This document shows, in pieces, positions 1 through 8,214 of a stretch of DNA of 33,348 nt. A program made the translations under genes and the position numbers. The notes under the pieces are model-generated. The model was not told the DNA's origin and searched no databases. It saw nothing but the letters and a program-made list of their open reading frames with translations. This DNA is from Bacteroidota bacterium (GTDB lineage Bacteria; Bacteroidota; Bacteroidia; Chitinophagales; Saprospiraceae), in the NCBI GenBank assembly GCA_016234735.1, contig JACRAN010000071.1:1-33348 (forward strand), written 5' to 3'. Every line of letters starts with the position of its first letter. Position 1 is the stretch's first letter.

Positions 1-1342
1 GATTATTGTCGTTGGCGGCCTTCTGGGTCATGGCACCCCAGATGCGGGCACCTTCGCCGTCCATTTTCAGGCTGATGGCCAACTCGCCCGTGGTCGGGTC
101 GGGGCTGGCGGAAGCATCCGTCACACGGTCACCCTCAAGCGGGGCGGTGTTTTTGCCCGGCTCTTTTTTGATGGCGTACAATTCGTAAGTGTCCTTCAGT
201 TCCTTGCCATCGGCACCTTTGGCCGCTTTACGTGACCACAGGAACATCACGTCGGCCGGGAACAACTCCCTGACACCGGGCTTGCTCAACATTTCGGTGA
301 TGGCCCTGCGCTTGTTTTTATTGGCAGTGCCCATGGGTGCCAAGCCAAGGGAACCATCGTTTGGCGTGTAAATATCGAGCAACGGGCCGGAGGTAGCCGT
401 CAAATCGGGTGCAGTTGTGTCCTTGGCAGGTGCCTGGACAACATTTTTTGTGGAGTCAACAATGGACTGGTCCAGGGAATCGGTTTTCACGCTGTCCTGA
501 ACGGCCGGGCTGGTAGTTTCACCAGAAGCCATTTTTTTCAGCTTCTCGTTTGCGGCCATGAAAGCATTCCCGAAACCGGCATCGCTGATGCGGTAAACAT
601 TCCAGAACTCCAATTTGGCAGCAGCTTGCAGGAAGTTGCGTGCCCGCTGAGGGTTGTCAACGCCAGGAAGTTCCACCAGGATGAGGTCACGGCCTGCATC
701 AAGCGATACCACAGGCCCCACAACGCCCAGTTTGTCGATGCGTTGTTTGAGCAGTTCATAGGTGCGGCCCACCGTAGCATCTGCTTCTTTGCGCAGCAGG
801 CTGACCATTTGCTGGTCGCTCGTGGAGGCGTTCACTTCATCCTTCAGCGATTCGTTGCGTTTGAAAACGCTATTGAGTGGGCGGCCACCGGAGGTTTCTT
901 TCCACACCTGCGCAAAAAGCGTAATAAAATCCGACTGGGTTGTTTTTTGCAACTCGGCAGCACGGACCAAGGCATCTTCCACTGCTTTGTCATTGTCGTT
1001 GCCGGACATTGCACGAATGAAATCCCGCAAATCCACCTGAAGCAAAACGCTCATCCCGCCTTTCAGGTCAAGCCCGAAACCCAATTGCGATGCCTTCAAT
1101 TCCTGATACGTATAAGATTTAAGCAGCGGTATTGAAAAAATGGTTTCGCTGGAAATGGAGTCCAGATAATTGGCCCGCTTCAGTTTGTAACAAACGGAGC
1201 CGCTGCCTTCCGAACAATTGGTTTTAGCGTAATTATCTGCCCTGCCTTCCGTCCTCCAGGTGGGGATCATGAACACAAACTGGATGAGGGAAACCACGGC
1301 CAACGCCACGAGAAAGATTTTAATGATACCTTTTCCTTGCAT
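1..1342 (-). CDS. secDF: Protein translocase subunit SecD/SecDF, N-terminal part (cut by window edge)
   Basis: Translation from the ATG at 1342 gives one open frame of 447 codons running off the left edge. It begins MQGKGIIKIFLVALAVVSLI, a first membrane segment, and continues into a periplasmic region. The SecD hallmark GLDLKGGMSVLLQVDL lies near residues 87-102, and a later segment reads VELPGVDNPQRARNFL. SecD/SecDF works with SecYEG and uses the proton gradient to help pull exported proteins across the inner membrane. In Bacteroidota SecD and SecF are usually one fused protein of about 1000 residues, so more than half would lie outside the window; the fusion itself cannot be seen here. A low-complexity stretch rich in T, S, D and K near residues 270-310 is a lineage-type insertion. 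No disruption is visible. Confidence 0.93.
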   Translation of the reverse strand, partial: MQGKGIIKIFLVALAVVSLIQFVFMIPTWRTEGRADNYAKTNCSEGSGSVCYKLKRANYLDSISSETIFSIPLLKSYTYQELKASQLGFGLDLKGGMSVLLQVDLRDFIRAMSGNDNDKAVEDALVRAAELQKTTQSDFITLFAQVWKETSGGRPLNSVFKRNESLKDEVNASTSDQQMVSLLRKEADATVGRTYELLKQRIDKLGVVGPVVSLDAGRDLILVELPGVDNPQRARNFLQAAAKLEFWNVYRISDAGFGNAFMAANEKLKKMASGETTSPAVQDSVKTDSLDQSIVDSTKNVVQAPAKDTTAPDLTATSGPLLDIYTPNDGSLGLAPMGTANKNKRRAITEMLSKPGVRELFPADVMFLWSRKAAKGADGKELKDTYELYAIKKEPGKNTAPLEGDRVTDASASPDPTTGELAISLKMDGEGARIWGAMTQKAANDNN

Positions 1343-1794
1343 GACAAGCAAATTTTTTAACAGTGAAACCTGGAGGACAACCGTTCAGCTAAATTGAGTA
1401 ATCATTTGTAAAAGCCCAGCTTTCGCAAACCCGGATTGTCGCTTTGCCCAAACTCACATTTTCGAGTGGTAAAATGCGCTGAAAAATTTAGGAACTATGG
1501 ATGGTAAAGGCTTAAAAATCAGCATTTTATGAAGTCAAATAATAGATTTTCAACCCCTTTCCGAAAAAACTGCGCAAATATAAGCCTTTTACTCAATTCC
1601 CTTTCTTTTGTTTCAAGGTACGGTCAGTATTGGATCCAGTTTTGACCACCATTTCAGGGCGGTTTCTGGCAGGCAATCTTGATGCCTGATTTTTTAATTT
1701 AATGTCACAAAACTTTTTTCAGCGCCATGTGACCCCGCCCTGCTCCTCCGTCTGAACGTCGGGGGTCCATTTGAACCGGAGCGTGGAGCATGTT
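1343..1794. other. Intergenic region between divergent secDF and kbp
   Basis: About 450 bp without a convincing reading frame in any frame. It separates two divergently transcribed genes and so must hold both promoters. Apart from the candidate elements listed separately I see no RNA gene, strong hairpin or repeat. Confidence 0.6.
1575..1582 (-). promoter_or_regulatory. Possible Bacteroidota -7 promoter element for secDF
   Basis: On the minus strand this reads TATATTTG, a match to the TAnnTTTG core of Bacteroidota promoters. It lies about 230 bp upstream of the secDF ATG, and no clear -33 TTTG is seen at the expected distance, so support is weak. Confidence 0.3.
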
Positions 1795-1824
1795 TTTGGA
1801 CTTCGGTTGTTTTCCCTACTTTTG
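1795..1824 (+). promoter_or_regulatory. Bacteroidota-type promoter for kbp
   Basis: TTTG at 1795-1798 and TACTTTTG at 1817-1824 match the -33 TTTG / -7 TAnnTTTG consensus with an 18-bp spacer. The -7 core lies about 89 bp upstream of the kbp ATG at 1913. This supports 1913 as the start, because the longer open frame beginning at 1790 would place its start upstream of this promoter. Confidence 0.55.
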
Positions 1825-1912
1825 GCACTCGGATTTTCAAAAAAAGCAAACGCTTTTCCGGCGGCTGTACCCGCAGGTGTCGGAGGGCAAAACATTAAAA
1901 AATACGATAATC

Positions 1913-2416
1913 ATGGGTCTTTTTTCTTTCTTAAAAAACGTTGGCACAGCCCTCGTCGGCGGTAAAAAATCGGAAACCAAATCCACCCCGGCTGCCGGTG
2001 GCAGCCATGCTTTGCAGGAATTAGAGAACGCACAATTGGCCATGCGCCTCACCAACCACGTCACCACACTCGGCCTAAAAGTCGAAAACCTGAACATCGT
2101 CGTCGATGACGACAAGGCGACCATCACCGGCACTGCCGCCTCGCAGTCCGAAAAAGAAAAAATCATCCTTGCCGTCGGCAACGTGGCGGGCATTGCCACC
2201 GTGGACGACTGGATGGCCGTGGCACCGGCGCCGGCACCTGAGCCGGAGGCAAAATTTGTCACCGTGGAAAAAGGCGACACCCTCTCAAAAATCGCCAGGG
2301 AGCAGTACGGCAACCCGAACAAGTACCCGGTCATCTTCGAGGCCAACAAGCCCATGCTGACCCACCCGGACAAAATTTACCCGGGCCAGGTGCTGCGCAT
2401 TCCGCCGCTTGCATAG
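1913..2416 (+). CDS. kbp: BON-LysM protein, Kbp/YgaU family
   Basis: The 167-residue product begins MGLFSFLKNVG, as E. coli Kbp (YgaU) begins MGLFNFVKDAG. An N-terminal BON-like domain (about residues 35-100, with DDKATITGTA and LAVGNVAGIATVDD) is followed by a Pro/Ala/Glu linker and a C-terminal LysM domain (about 116-165: VEKGDTLSKIAREQYGN, ending IYPGQVLRIPPLA). Kbp in E. coli is a cytoplasmic potassium-binding protein, and no signal peptide is seen here either. The domain order, length and near-identical end (DKIYPGQVLRIP) make the family assignment strong; potassium binding is carried over from the family, not seen. The start at 1913 fits both the family length and the upstream promoter. 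Confidence 0.9.
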   Translation: MGLFSFLKNVGTALVGGKKSETKSTPAAGGSHALQELENAQLAMRLTNHVTTLGLKVENLNIVVDDDKATITGTAASQSEKEKIILAVGNVAGIATVDDWMAVAPAPAPEPEAKFVTVEKGDTLSKIAREQYGNPNKYPVIFEANKPMLTHPDKIYPGQVLRIPPLA

Positions 2417-2421
2417 TTCGA

Positions 2422-2490
2422 CAGTTCGACAGTGGGCAGTCAGGGCTTTAAAACCTTGTCGCAGGCTGCTAACTGCCAACTGTCGAACTG
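2422..2490. repeat. Intergenic inverted repeat, 19-bp arms
   Basis: Arms at 2422-2440 and 2472-2490 are complementary with one mismatch around a 31-nt loop. The left side also repeats the word AGTTCGACAGT directly. It sits between the convergent kbp and dehydrogenase genes, so it could act as a two-way terminator. The right arm overlaps the last codons of the dehydrogenase. Confidence 0.75.
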
Positions 2491-3443
2491 CCCACTAAAT
2501 TTCTGGACTTCCCGGCCAAAAAAACACGCACATTTTCCGCCGATTCTTCGATGAGCCTGGCTCTCGCCTCACGGGTCGCCCAGGCATGGTGCGGCGTGAC
2601 GATGCAGTTCCTCGCCCCGATGAGCATGTTGCCGCTGCGGGGCGGCTCTTCGGTCAGCACATCCAGCCCGGCACCAGCGATGATGCCGGTTTCCAGCGCT
2701 TTTTTCAGGTCGGGTTCCGACACCAGCCCGCCCCGCCCGGTGTTGATGAGCAGGGCCGTGCGTTTCATTTGCGCCAGCGTACCCCAGTTGATAACCTCCT
2801 GGTTGTCAGGGCTTAACGGAGTGTGGAGGCTCAACACGTCGCTTTCCGCCAGCATTTTTTCAAAAGAAACAAACGTCACGCCTGCCTGCCGGTCCCGCTC
2901 CGGGTGCTTGTGGTGGGCGACTACCCTCATGCCGAAAGCCAGCGCAATGGCCGCCACCCGTTGCCCGATTTGCCCGAAGCCGTAAATCCCCATCGTTTTC
3001 CCGGCGAGTTCCTGCATGGGTTGGAGCGTGTAGCTCCAGTCGTCCGATGTCTGCCAGCCCCCGGCAGCCGTGTGGGCGGTGTGCCGGGAGACGTGGTTGG
3101 TGAGTTCCAGAATCAGCGCAAAAACATGCTGCGCCACCGACTCCGAGGCATAGCCCCGCACGTTGCAGACGGTGATGCCCTGCCGTTGTGCCGCCGCTGT
3201 GTCCACCACGTTGTAGCCAGTGGCCATCACGCTGATGCAGCGCAGCCGGGGCAGCCGGGCCAGTGTTTTTTCATCCAAAACCGCCTTGTTCGTCAGCACG
3301 ATGTCGGCATCGGCAGCCCGCCCCGCCACCAGTTCCGGCGGGGTGCGGTCGTGTACGGTCAGGCGGCCCAGGCTCTCCAGCGGTTGCCACGACAAATCGC
3401 CGGGGTTGGCGGTGAAGCCGTCGAGCACTACGATGTTTTTCAT
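2469..3443 (-). CDS. D-2-hydroxyacid dehydrogenase (glycerate dehydrogenase-like)
   Basis: 324 residues, normal length for the family. The Rossmann glycine motif GFGQIG is at 155-160. The expected catalytic set is present: Arg237 in NTGRGGL, Glu266 in LTEEPP and His285 in TPHHAW. The enzyme should reduce or oxidise a 2-hydroxy/2-oxo acid pair with a nicotinamide cofactor; the overall sequence (MKNIVVLDGFTANPGDLSW at the start) resembles glycerate dehydrogenase/hydroxypyruvate reductase proteins. The stretch after the glycine motif reads VVAHHKHPER, without the acidic residue that typically favours NAD over NADP, so cofactor choice is open. The last residues (GSSTVGS) are encoded by the downstream inverted repeat. 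It is transcribed away from plsC. Confidence 0.88.
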   Translation of the reverse strand: MKNIVVLDGFTANPGDLSWQPLESLGRLTVHDRTPPELVAGRAADADIVLTNKAVLDEKTLARLPRLRCISVMATGYNVVDTAAAQRQGITVCNVRGYASESVAQHVFALILELTNHVSRHTAHTAAGGWQTSDDWSYTLQPMQELAGKTMGIYGFGQIGQRVAAIALAFGMRVVAHHKHPERDRQAGVTFVSFEKMLAESDVLSLHTPLSPDNQEVINWGTLAQMKRTALLINTGRGGLVSEPDLKKALETGIIAGAGLDVLTEEPPRSGNMLIGARNCIVTPHHAWATREARARLIEESAENVRVFLAGKSRNLVGSSTVGS

Positions 3444-3461
3444 AAAAAGACTTTAGACCGG

Positions 3462-3656
3462 AGACTTTAGACGATAGGCACGGATTGCCAATCGGCACTG
3501 TGTTCTGAAAAGTTTAGATAGCTAACGTGAGTTCGAGAATTAAAACCTTAAAAATCAATCGATTAGCCACAGAGCGGCTACAATCTCCAAACTCACGTTA
3601 GTTAAGAAAATTGCTGCCAAACCACCGTCACATCTAAAATCTATTGTCTAAAGTCT
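3462..3656. repeat. Nested intergenic inverted repeats
   Basis: An outer pair (3462-3477 and 3641-3656) matches over 16 bp with one mismatch and contains the word AGACTTTAGAC, which also occurs just before at about 3448-3458. An inner pair (3522-3533 CTAACGTGAGTT and 3590-3601 AACTCACGTTAG) is perfect over 12 bp. The whole 195-bp block fills the gap between the divergent dehydrogenase and plsC genes. Confidence 0.75.
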
Positions 3657-3692
3657 GAGCAATTCAGAGATTTGCAGCACATTTCACGAAAG

Positions 3693-4433
3693 ATGAAAAT
3701 ATTCAGAAAACTCTGGGCAATTTACGGCATCCTTGTTTTTTTCCTGCTTTGGCTGCTGTTTTTCCCGTTTTATTACCTCGCATTCCTCACTTTTCCACGA
3801 CGTTGGCGCAGGCACATCATCTGGTTCAGCCACCATATTTACACCCGGCTGTTTTTCGGCCTCACGCTGGTGCGTTTCAAAATCGAAGGCCGGGAAAACC
3901 TCGACCCCGGCCAGACGTACATCCTCGTGAGCAACCACCTCACCTCGCTCGATTTTATGATAAATGCCCGTGCCTACCCTGGCGTGTACAAGTTTCTGGC
4001 GAAACGGGAGTTGGTCAAAGTGCCTGTTTTCGGCTTCATTGTCAGGAAGTTGTGCGTACTGGTGGACCGTTCGAGCGCCGCCTCCCGCTCGGCCAGCATG
4101 AAATTTTTGCACAAAACACTGGAGGAAGGCTACTCCGTTTTCCTGTACCCCGAAGGCACCCGCAACCGCTCCGCCGAGCCGCTGCTGCCGTTCCACAACG
4201 GCGCTTTCCGCATTGCCATCGAGTCGGGCAAACCCATCGCCGTGCAGACTTTGATTGGCGTGAAAAAAATCTCAGGCCCCACTGCCGGCCTCGACCTCTG
4301 GCCAGGCACCGTGCGGGTCGTTTGGGGTAAACCGCTGGAAGTCAGTGGGTTAACGCTGAAGGACGTGGACACACTCGCCGGGCAGGTGCGGGAGGTGATG
4401 CTAAAAAACCTCGAAACTTACTCCAAGGCGTAG
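3693..4433 (+). CDS. plsC: 1-acyl-sn-glycerol-3-phosphate acyltransferase (PlsC family)
   Basis: 246 residues from the ATG at 3693; an in-frame TTG at 3672 is a weaker alternative because the ATG is preceded by a purine-rich stretch and starts MKIFRKLWAI. The first 35 residues include a hydrophobic membrane segment (YGILVFFLLWLLFFPFYYLA). The acyltransferase H(x4)D motif is NHLTSLD (His82, Asp87), and the glycerophosphate-binding motif is YPEGTRNRS (152-160). The enzyme adds the second acyl chain to lysophosphatidic acid to give phosphatidic acid, the precursor of membrane phospholipids, at the inner membrane. Its last 16 bp overlap the end of the convergent downstream gene. Confidence 0.9.
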   Translation: MKIFRKLWAIYGILVFFLLWLLFFPFYYLAFLTFPRRWRRHIIWFSHHIYTRLFFGLTLVRFKIEGRENLDPGQTYILVSNHLTSLDFMINARAYPGVYKFLAKRELVKVPVFGFIVRKLCVLVDRSSAASRSASMKFLHKTLEEGYSVFLYPEGTRNRSAEPLLPFHNGAFRIAIESGKPIAVQTLIGVKKISGPTAGLDLWPGTVRVVWGKPLEVSGLTLKDVDTLAGQVREVMLKNLETYSKA

Positions 4434-7027
4434 GCCACCACGCTCGCCCCGTTGCCTGCCACCACCACCGGCTTGCCGTTGCCCAGCAGGTCCACCACCG
4501 AAAACGCCGTCGTGCCCGCCAGCGGGAATTGCGGCAGCAGCTTGCCCTGCCCGTCCAGCAAACTGAGTTGGCTTTTTTCCCTGCAAACCGTGCCGGTGAA
4601 CGCTTTTTTCCGGCCTTGCCACACCACCGGGAACACCTCGTCCTGCGGCTGTGAAAACGAGTAGCCGAAGGCTTTCTCGAAATTTTTGCCTTCGTAAAAC
4701 CAGGCCGCCAACTCCTGGTTGCTCAGTGCCAAGTAGTCCTTCCGCTCGTCGCCGGCGATGTCGGCGAAGGCGAACCGGAGGGCCTCGTTTTTCCCTGCTT
4801 TCAGGCTGAGTTTGAAGTCGCCGCCCTCCAGATTGACGACGGAAACCCGCCCCCGGTCGTCGCAGGCCACGATGCGGTAGTTGCCGTCAGACACCTGGTA
4901 ATCAGGGCTTTGCAAAAAATTGCCACCCAAGTTTTTCTTCGGAAAACGGAATTCGCCGTTTTTCTGGAACACCTGCAAGGTGCCCGCCGTGTCGAGCAGC
5001 ATCAGGAAATCCATGCCCTTCGCCTGAAAGTGGGTGAGCGGGTGGCGCACCGTGCCCACGCCCGTTTTGGGCCGCCAGCCCTCCACCGGGCTGCCTTTTT
5101 CGTCGAAGCCGTAGGCATTGCCGTTTTCGCAGGCGATGAAAAACTGGTAGTCGTGGCTTTTGAAAAAATCAACGACAGCGAGGCCGTTCGTGGCCGGAGT
5201 TTGCAGGCGAAGCGGGAACCCTGCCACGTCCTGCCCGAAGTGGTCGAGCACGAAAATCCCCGTCGGCGTACTGAACGCAAACTGCGTTTCCTTGCTGTTG
5301 TCGAGGTCGAGTTGGAAGATTTTCGAGCGGATGGGTTCCTCGAAATTGCGCCGCCAGACGATGCGCCCGCTGCGTGAAATCAGGTAAATCACATGGCTGC
5401 TGTCCTGCACGAAAATCTCCGGTTCGCCGGTTTCCGGGTTTTGGAAAACGGCCGGGGCAATCGCAGCCTCGCTGCCCAGCGGGGTTTTCCAGAGGATGTT
5501 GGCGGGGGCGGTTTCCGTGGTTCGAGCCTCGTTTTTCGGCGTGACGATGGTGAGGTCGCAGCGGGTGCCCCGGCGGGTCATGGTAGCCGCCAGGAGGTTG
5601 AATTTCAGGGGATTGTGGCCGAGGGAAACCAGCATTTTTTCATCAAAAAAATGCGAAGCCTGCTGCCATGCCCTGCCGCTGTCGAAGTACAGGAATCCTT
5701 GCGCCTCCACCGGCAGGTTGCGCAGCGACTGGAGGAACGGGACGCTTTTCGAGTAGGTTTGTCCTGCGAGGTACTTGCCCAGCCAACGTTCCATGCCCGT
5801 TTTCGTGTTGCTGAACAGCACGTACTCGCCAAGCACGGTGCCGTAGGGGTCGGTGAGGTCGCCGCCGGGTTGGAGCATTTTGCCGAGGGCCAGGCCGGTG
5901 AAGCGGCGTATTTTAAACAACTGAAAATCAAAGGTTTCCGTGCTGTTCAGGTGTTTGGCGAGGTTTTCCAGTTCCGCCTCGGCAGCCTTGCTGTTTTTGG
6001 TTTTCAGTAGAAAAAATTGCTCGGCAGCGTCATTTTCCAATGGCTCGCCCAGCGCAAAAGCGGCCTCGTTGCCGACCCACGGCGCAAAATACCTGCGCCA
6101 GGTACCGGCCTCCTCCGCCGCCACGATGCGCCCGCACGACAGCCACCAGACCAGGGCAAGGTTGTCGGGCAGAGACCGGAACACGTTTTTGAAGGGCTGC
6201 GAAGGCCCGTCACTGTTGGCTTCGAGGAGTGGATTGCCGTTGCTGGCGGTGAAGGTGCCGGTCCACTCTCCGGTGGTTTTGCCGGTCGGCAAATCGAGGC
6301 GCAGCCAGCGGGCGCTGCTGCCCAGCCCGTCGAGCTTGCCCACGCTGGCGGCATCGAGCAGCGGGCTGAACTGCGGGCCGAGTTCGGGCAGGTTCAGCAT
6401 CAGGCTCAGGGCATTTTTTTGGGGCCGGAAACCTTTGCCCGCCTGGCTGAAACCGCTGTCCCGGCAGAGCGAATTGGCCGGGTGTTCCAATTGGCTGATG
6501 GCGTTTTCGAGGAGGTAGGCGTGGCGGGCGAAGAGCAGCAGGTTTCTGAACTTGGCCAGTGCAAACTGCGCTTGCCCGGCCTCGACGGTGAACACTTCGT
6601 TGTTTTTAAAAATGGATTTCCGCACCCGCCAGCTTTGGTTTTCGGTCAAAATGGCGGCTAAGTTTTTGCCCCGCATCCCGTCGAAAATGAACAGCACGTC
6701 GATGCCGCTGCTGCGGGTCGGCTGCAACACGGCGAGAAACTCCCCGTCGTTTTTTAGGTTGGTTTTTTTAGAAAAATATTGCCCAAAATCTTTCAAGTCA
6801 CGCCCCAACGATGTCGGCAAAGCAAGGTTGGCCATGCTGTTTTTGCCCTCCTCCGTCCCTAATTTTTTCAGGATTTCCCGGTTCAGGTTCAGCACGGCTG
6901 CCGAGTGCCGGGGAATGGCCTCGTGCGGATGCACCCCCAGCAGTGGCAGGCGCACGAACTGCCCCAACACCGCCAGCCCCACCGCCACCGCCAGTGCGCC
7001 AAGTATCAGCTTCTTTTTTCTTTTCAT
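4418..7027 (-). CDS. Large anchored protein, DUF3352-like N-terminus and PQQ/propeller-like C-terminus
   Basis: 869 residues from the ATG at 7027 (MKRKKKLILGALAVAVGLAV, a signal anchor); an upstream TTG at 7060 is less likely. Residues about 30-520 form a globular region starting HEAIPRHSAAVLNLNREIL, reminiscent of DUF3352 proteins of Bacteroidota. From about 540 the protein changes to beta-propeller-like repeats (NILWKTPLGS, SGRIVWRRNF, FQKNGEFRFPKKNL, LDGQGKLLPQFPLAGTTAF) as in PQQ-binding-like or integrin-like propellers. It is probably periplasmic or surface exposed and tethered by the N-terminal helix. No catalytic motif is recognised, so function is unknown. It is convergent with plsC, overlapping by 16 bp. 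Confidence 0.8.
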   Translation of the reverse strand: MKRKKKLILGALAVAVGLAVLGQFVRLPLLGVHPHEAIPRHSAAVLNLNREILKKLGTEEGKNSMANLALPTSLGRDLKDFGQYFSKKTNLKNDGEFLAVLQPTRSSGIDVLFIFDGMRGKNLAAILTENQSWRVRKSIFKNNEVFTVEAGQAQFALAKFRNLLLFARHAYLLENAISQLEHPANSLCRDSGFSQAGKGFRPQKNALSLMLNLPELGPQFSPLLDAASVGKLDGLGSSARWLRLDLPTGKTTGEWTGTFTASNGNPLLEANSDGPSQPFKNVFRSLPDNLALVWWLSCGRIVAAEEAGTWRRYFAPWVGNEAAFALGEPLENDAAEQFFLLKTKNSKAAEAELENLAKHLNSTETFDFQLFKIRRFTGLALGKMLQPGGDLTDPYGTVLGEYVLFSNTKTGMERWLGKYLAGQTYSKSVPFLQSLRNLPVEAQGFLYFDSGRAWQQASHFFDEKMLVSLGHNPLKFNLLAATMTRRGTRCDLTIVTPKNEARTTETAPANILWKTPLGSEAAIAPAVFQNPETGEPEIFVQDSSHVIYLISRSGRIVWRRNFEEPIRSKIFQLDLDNSKETQFAFSTPTGIFVLDHFGQDVAGFPLRLQTPATNGLAVVDFFKSHDYQFFIACENGNAYGFDEKGSPVEGWRPKTGVGTVRHPLTHFQAKGMDFLMLLDTAGTLQVFQKNGEFRFPKKNLGGNFLQSPDYQVSDGNYRIVACDDRGRVSVVNLEGGDFKLSLKAGKNEALRFAFADIAGDERKDYLALSNQELAAWFYEGKNFEKAFGYSFSQPQDEVFPVVWQGRKKAFTGTVCREKSQLSLLDGQGKLLPQFPLAGTTAFSVVDLLGNGKPVVVAGNGASVVAYALE

Positions 7028-7083
7028 TCTCAAATGGTAAAATTGTCCTTCGCCCCGCAATATTAAGGAATGGAAGAAACTTT

Positions 7084-7091
7084 TACCTTTG
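7084..7091 (+). promoter_or_regulatory. Possible -7 promoter element for panB
   Basis: TACCTTTG matches the TAnnTTTG core exactly. If used, the panB transcript would begin just before the 188-bp repeat block and carry it as a long structured leader. No good -33 element is seen. Confidence 0.4.
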
Positions 7092-7102
7092 GCCGGATAT
7101 CA

Positions 7103-7290
7103 AGGATTGAAGGATTGGAGGATTGGAGGATTGGAGGATTGGAGGATTGAAGGATTGAAGGAAGAAGAAATTCCAAGCTTCAATCCCCCAATCCCCCAAT
7201 CCTTGTTACCTTCAATCCCCCAATCCTTGTTACCTTCAATCCTCCAATCCTTGTTACCTTCAATCCCCCAATCCTTGTTACCTTCAATCC
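7103..7290. repeat. Short tandem repeats in opposed orientation (panB leader)
   Basis: 7103-7158 holds seven copies of an 8-bp word, AGGATTGG or AGGATTGA. After a short spacer the complementary word follows, and 7201-7290 holds 3.75 copies of a 24-bp unit containing CCTTGTTACC and TTCAATCCCCCAAT, with one base varying. The two halves can pair into alternative long hairpins. The last unit ends 7 bp before the panB ATG. Confidence 0.9.
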
Positions 7291-7297
7291 TTCCTCC

Positions 7298-8113
7298 ATG
7301 TCCGTTTCCAAAGAAGTAAAACGCATCACCGTCCATGTCCTGCAAGCGATGAAGGCCAGGGGCGAAAAAATCACCATGCTCACCGGCTACGATTACTCGA
7401 TGGCCCGCATCCTCGACGAGGGTGGGGTGGAGGTGATCCTCGTGGGCGACTCCGCCTCCAACGTGATGGCGGGCCACGAAACCACGCTGCCCATCACGCT
7501 CGACCAGATGATTTACCACGCCGCCTCGGTGGTGCGGGCCGTGAGCAGGGCGCTCGTGGTGGTCGATTTGCCGTTCGGCTACTACCAGGGCAGTTCGAGG
7601 GTTGCGCTGGAAAGCGCCATCCGCATCATGAAGGAAGCCGGTGCCCATGCCGTGAAAATGGAGGGCGGCGAGGAGATTGCAGGCTCGGTGAAGCGCATCC
7701 TGTCGGCGGGCATCCCCGTGATGGGGCACCTGGGACTGACGCCGCAGTCGATTTACAAATTTGGCACGTACCAGGTGCGGGCGAAGGAGGAAATGGAAGC
7801 CACCAAACTGAAACAGGATGCCAAGCTGCTCGAAGAAGTCGGCTGCTTTGCCATCGTTTTGGAGAAAATACCGGCCAAGCTGACGAAGGAAGTGTCGGAG
7901 AGCCTCGTCATCCCGACCATCGGCATCGGGGCGGGCGTTCATGCCGACGGGCAGGTGCTGGTGACGCACGACATGCTCGGCATCACCCACGACTTCCAGC
8001 CTCGTTTCCTACGGCGCTATCTGGAACTTTTCGACCAGATAAAATTGGCGGTGGAGGCGTACTGTGCCGATGTGAAGTCGAAGGATTTCCCGAACGAGCA
8101 GGAGCAGTATTGA
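7298..8113 (+). CDS. panB: 3-methyl-2-oxobutanoate hydroxymethyltransferase
   Basis: 271 residues, the usual PanB length. It transfers a hydroxymethyl group from 5,10-methylenetetrahydrofolate to 2-oxoisovalerate to give ketopantoate, the first committed step of pantothenate and coenzyme A synthesis, in the cytoplasm. Metal ligands of the family are in place (Asp51 in VGDSASNV, Asp90 in VVDLPFGYY, Glu122 in KMEGG), and the catalytic glutamate fits Glu189 in VLEKIP. Other landmarks are [19 protein letters not shown] and IPTIGIGAG. The ATG at 7298 directly follows the repeat block. No other pantothenate gene is in the window. The GC-rich gene has a long open frame on its opposite strand, which is a shadow. 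Confidence 0.97.
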   Translation: MSVSKEVKRITVHVLQAMKARGEKITMLTGYDYSMARILDEGGVEVILVGDSASNVMAGHETTLPITLDQMIYHAASVVRAVSRALVVVDLPFGYYQGSSRVALESAIRIMKEAGAHAVKMEGGEEIAGSVKRILSAGIPVMGHLGLTPQSIYKFGTYQVRAKEEMEATKLKQDAKLLEEVGCFAIVLEKIPAKLTKEVSESLVIPTIGIGAGVHADGQVLVTHDMLGITHDFQPRFLRRYLELFDQIKLAVEAYCADVKSKDFPNEQEQY

Positions 8114-8117
8114 ATTT

Positions 8118-8176
8118 CCTCTGTGCCTCTGTGCCTCCGTGTTGAATTTAAACACAGAGGCACGGAGACACAGAGG
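8118..8176. repeat. Intergenic inverted repeat, 26-bp arms
   Basis: Arms 8118-8143 and 8151-8176 pair over 26 bp with three mismatches around a 7-nt loop (GAATTTA). Each arm is itself a short-word repeat (CTCTGTGC / CACAGAGG). It begins 4 bp after the panB stop and lies 38 bp before the next start, so it could terminate panB. Confidence 0.9.
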
Positions 8177-8214
8177 GGCACTGAGCAATATTTTGGTTTT
8201 TCAACAATAAATAA

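Noticed and set aside
7201-7290. CRISPR-like short repeat array
   Set aside because: The 24-bp units are directly adjacent with no spacers, and no cas gene is near; simple tandem repeat.
7100-7990. 296-codon minus-strand frame opposite panB
   Set aside because: It reads through the tandem repeat because 24 bp is a multiple of three; panB on the plus strand has all catalytic residues.
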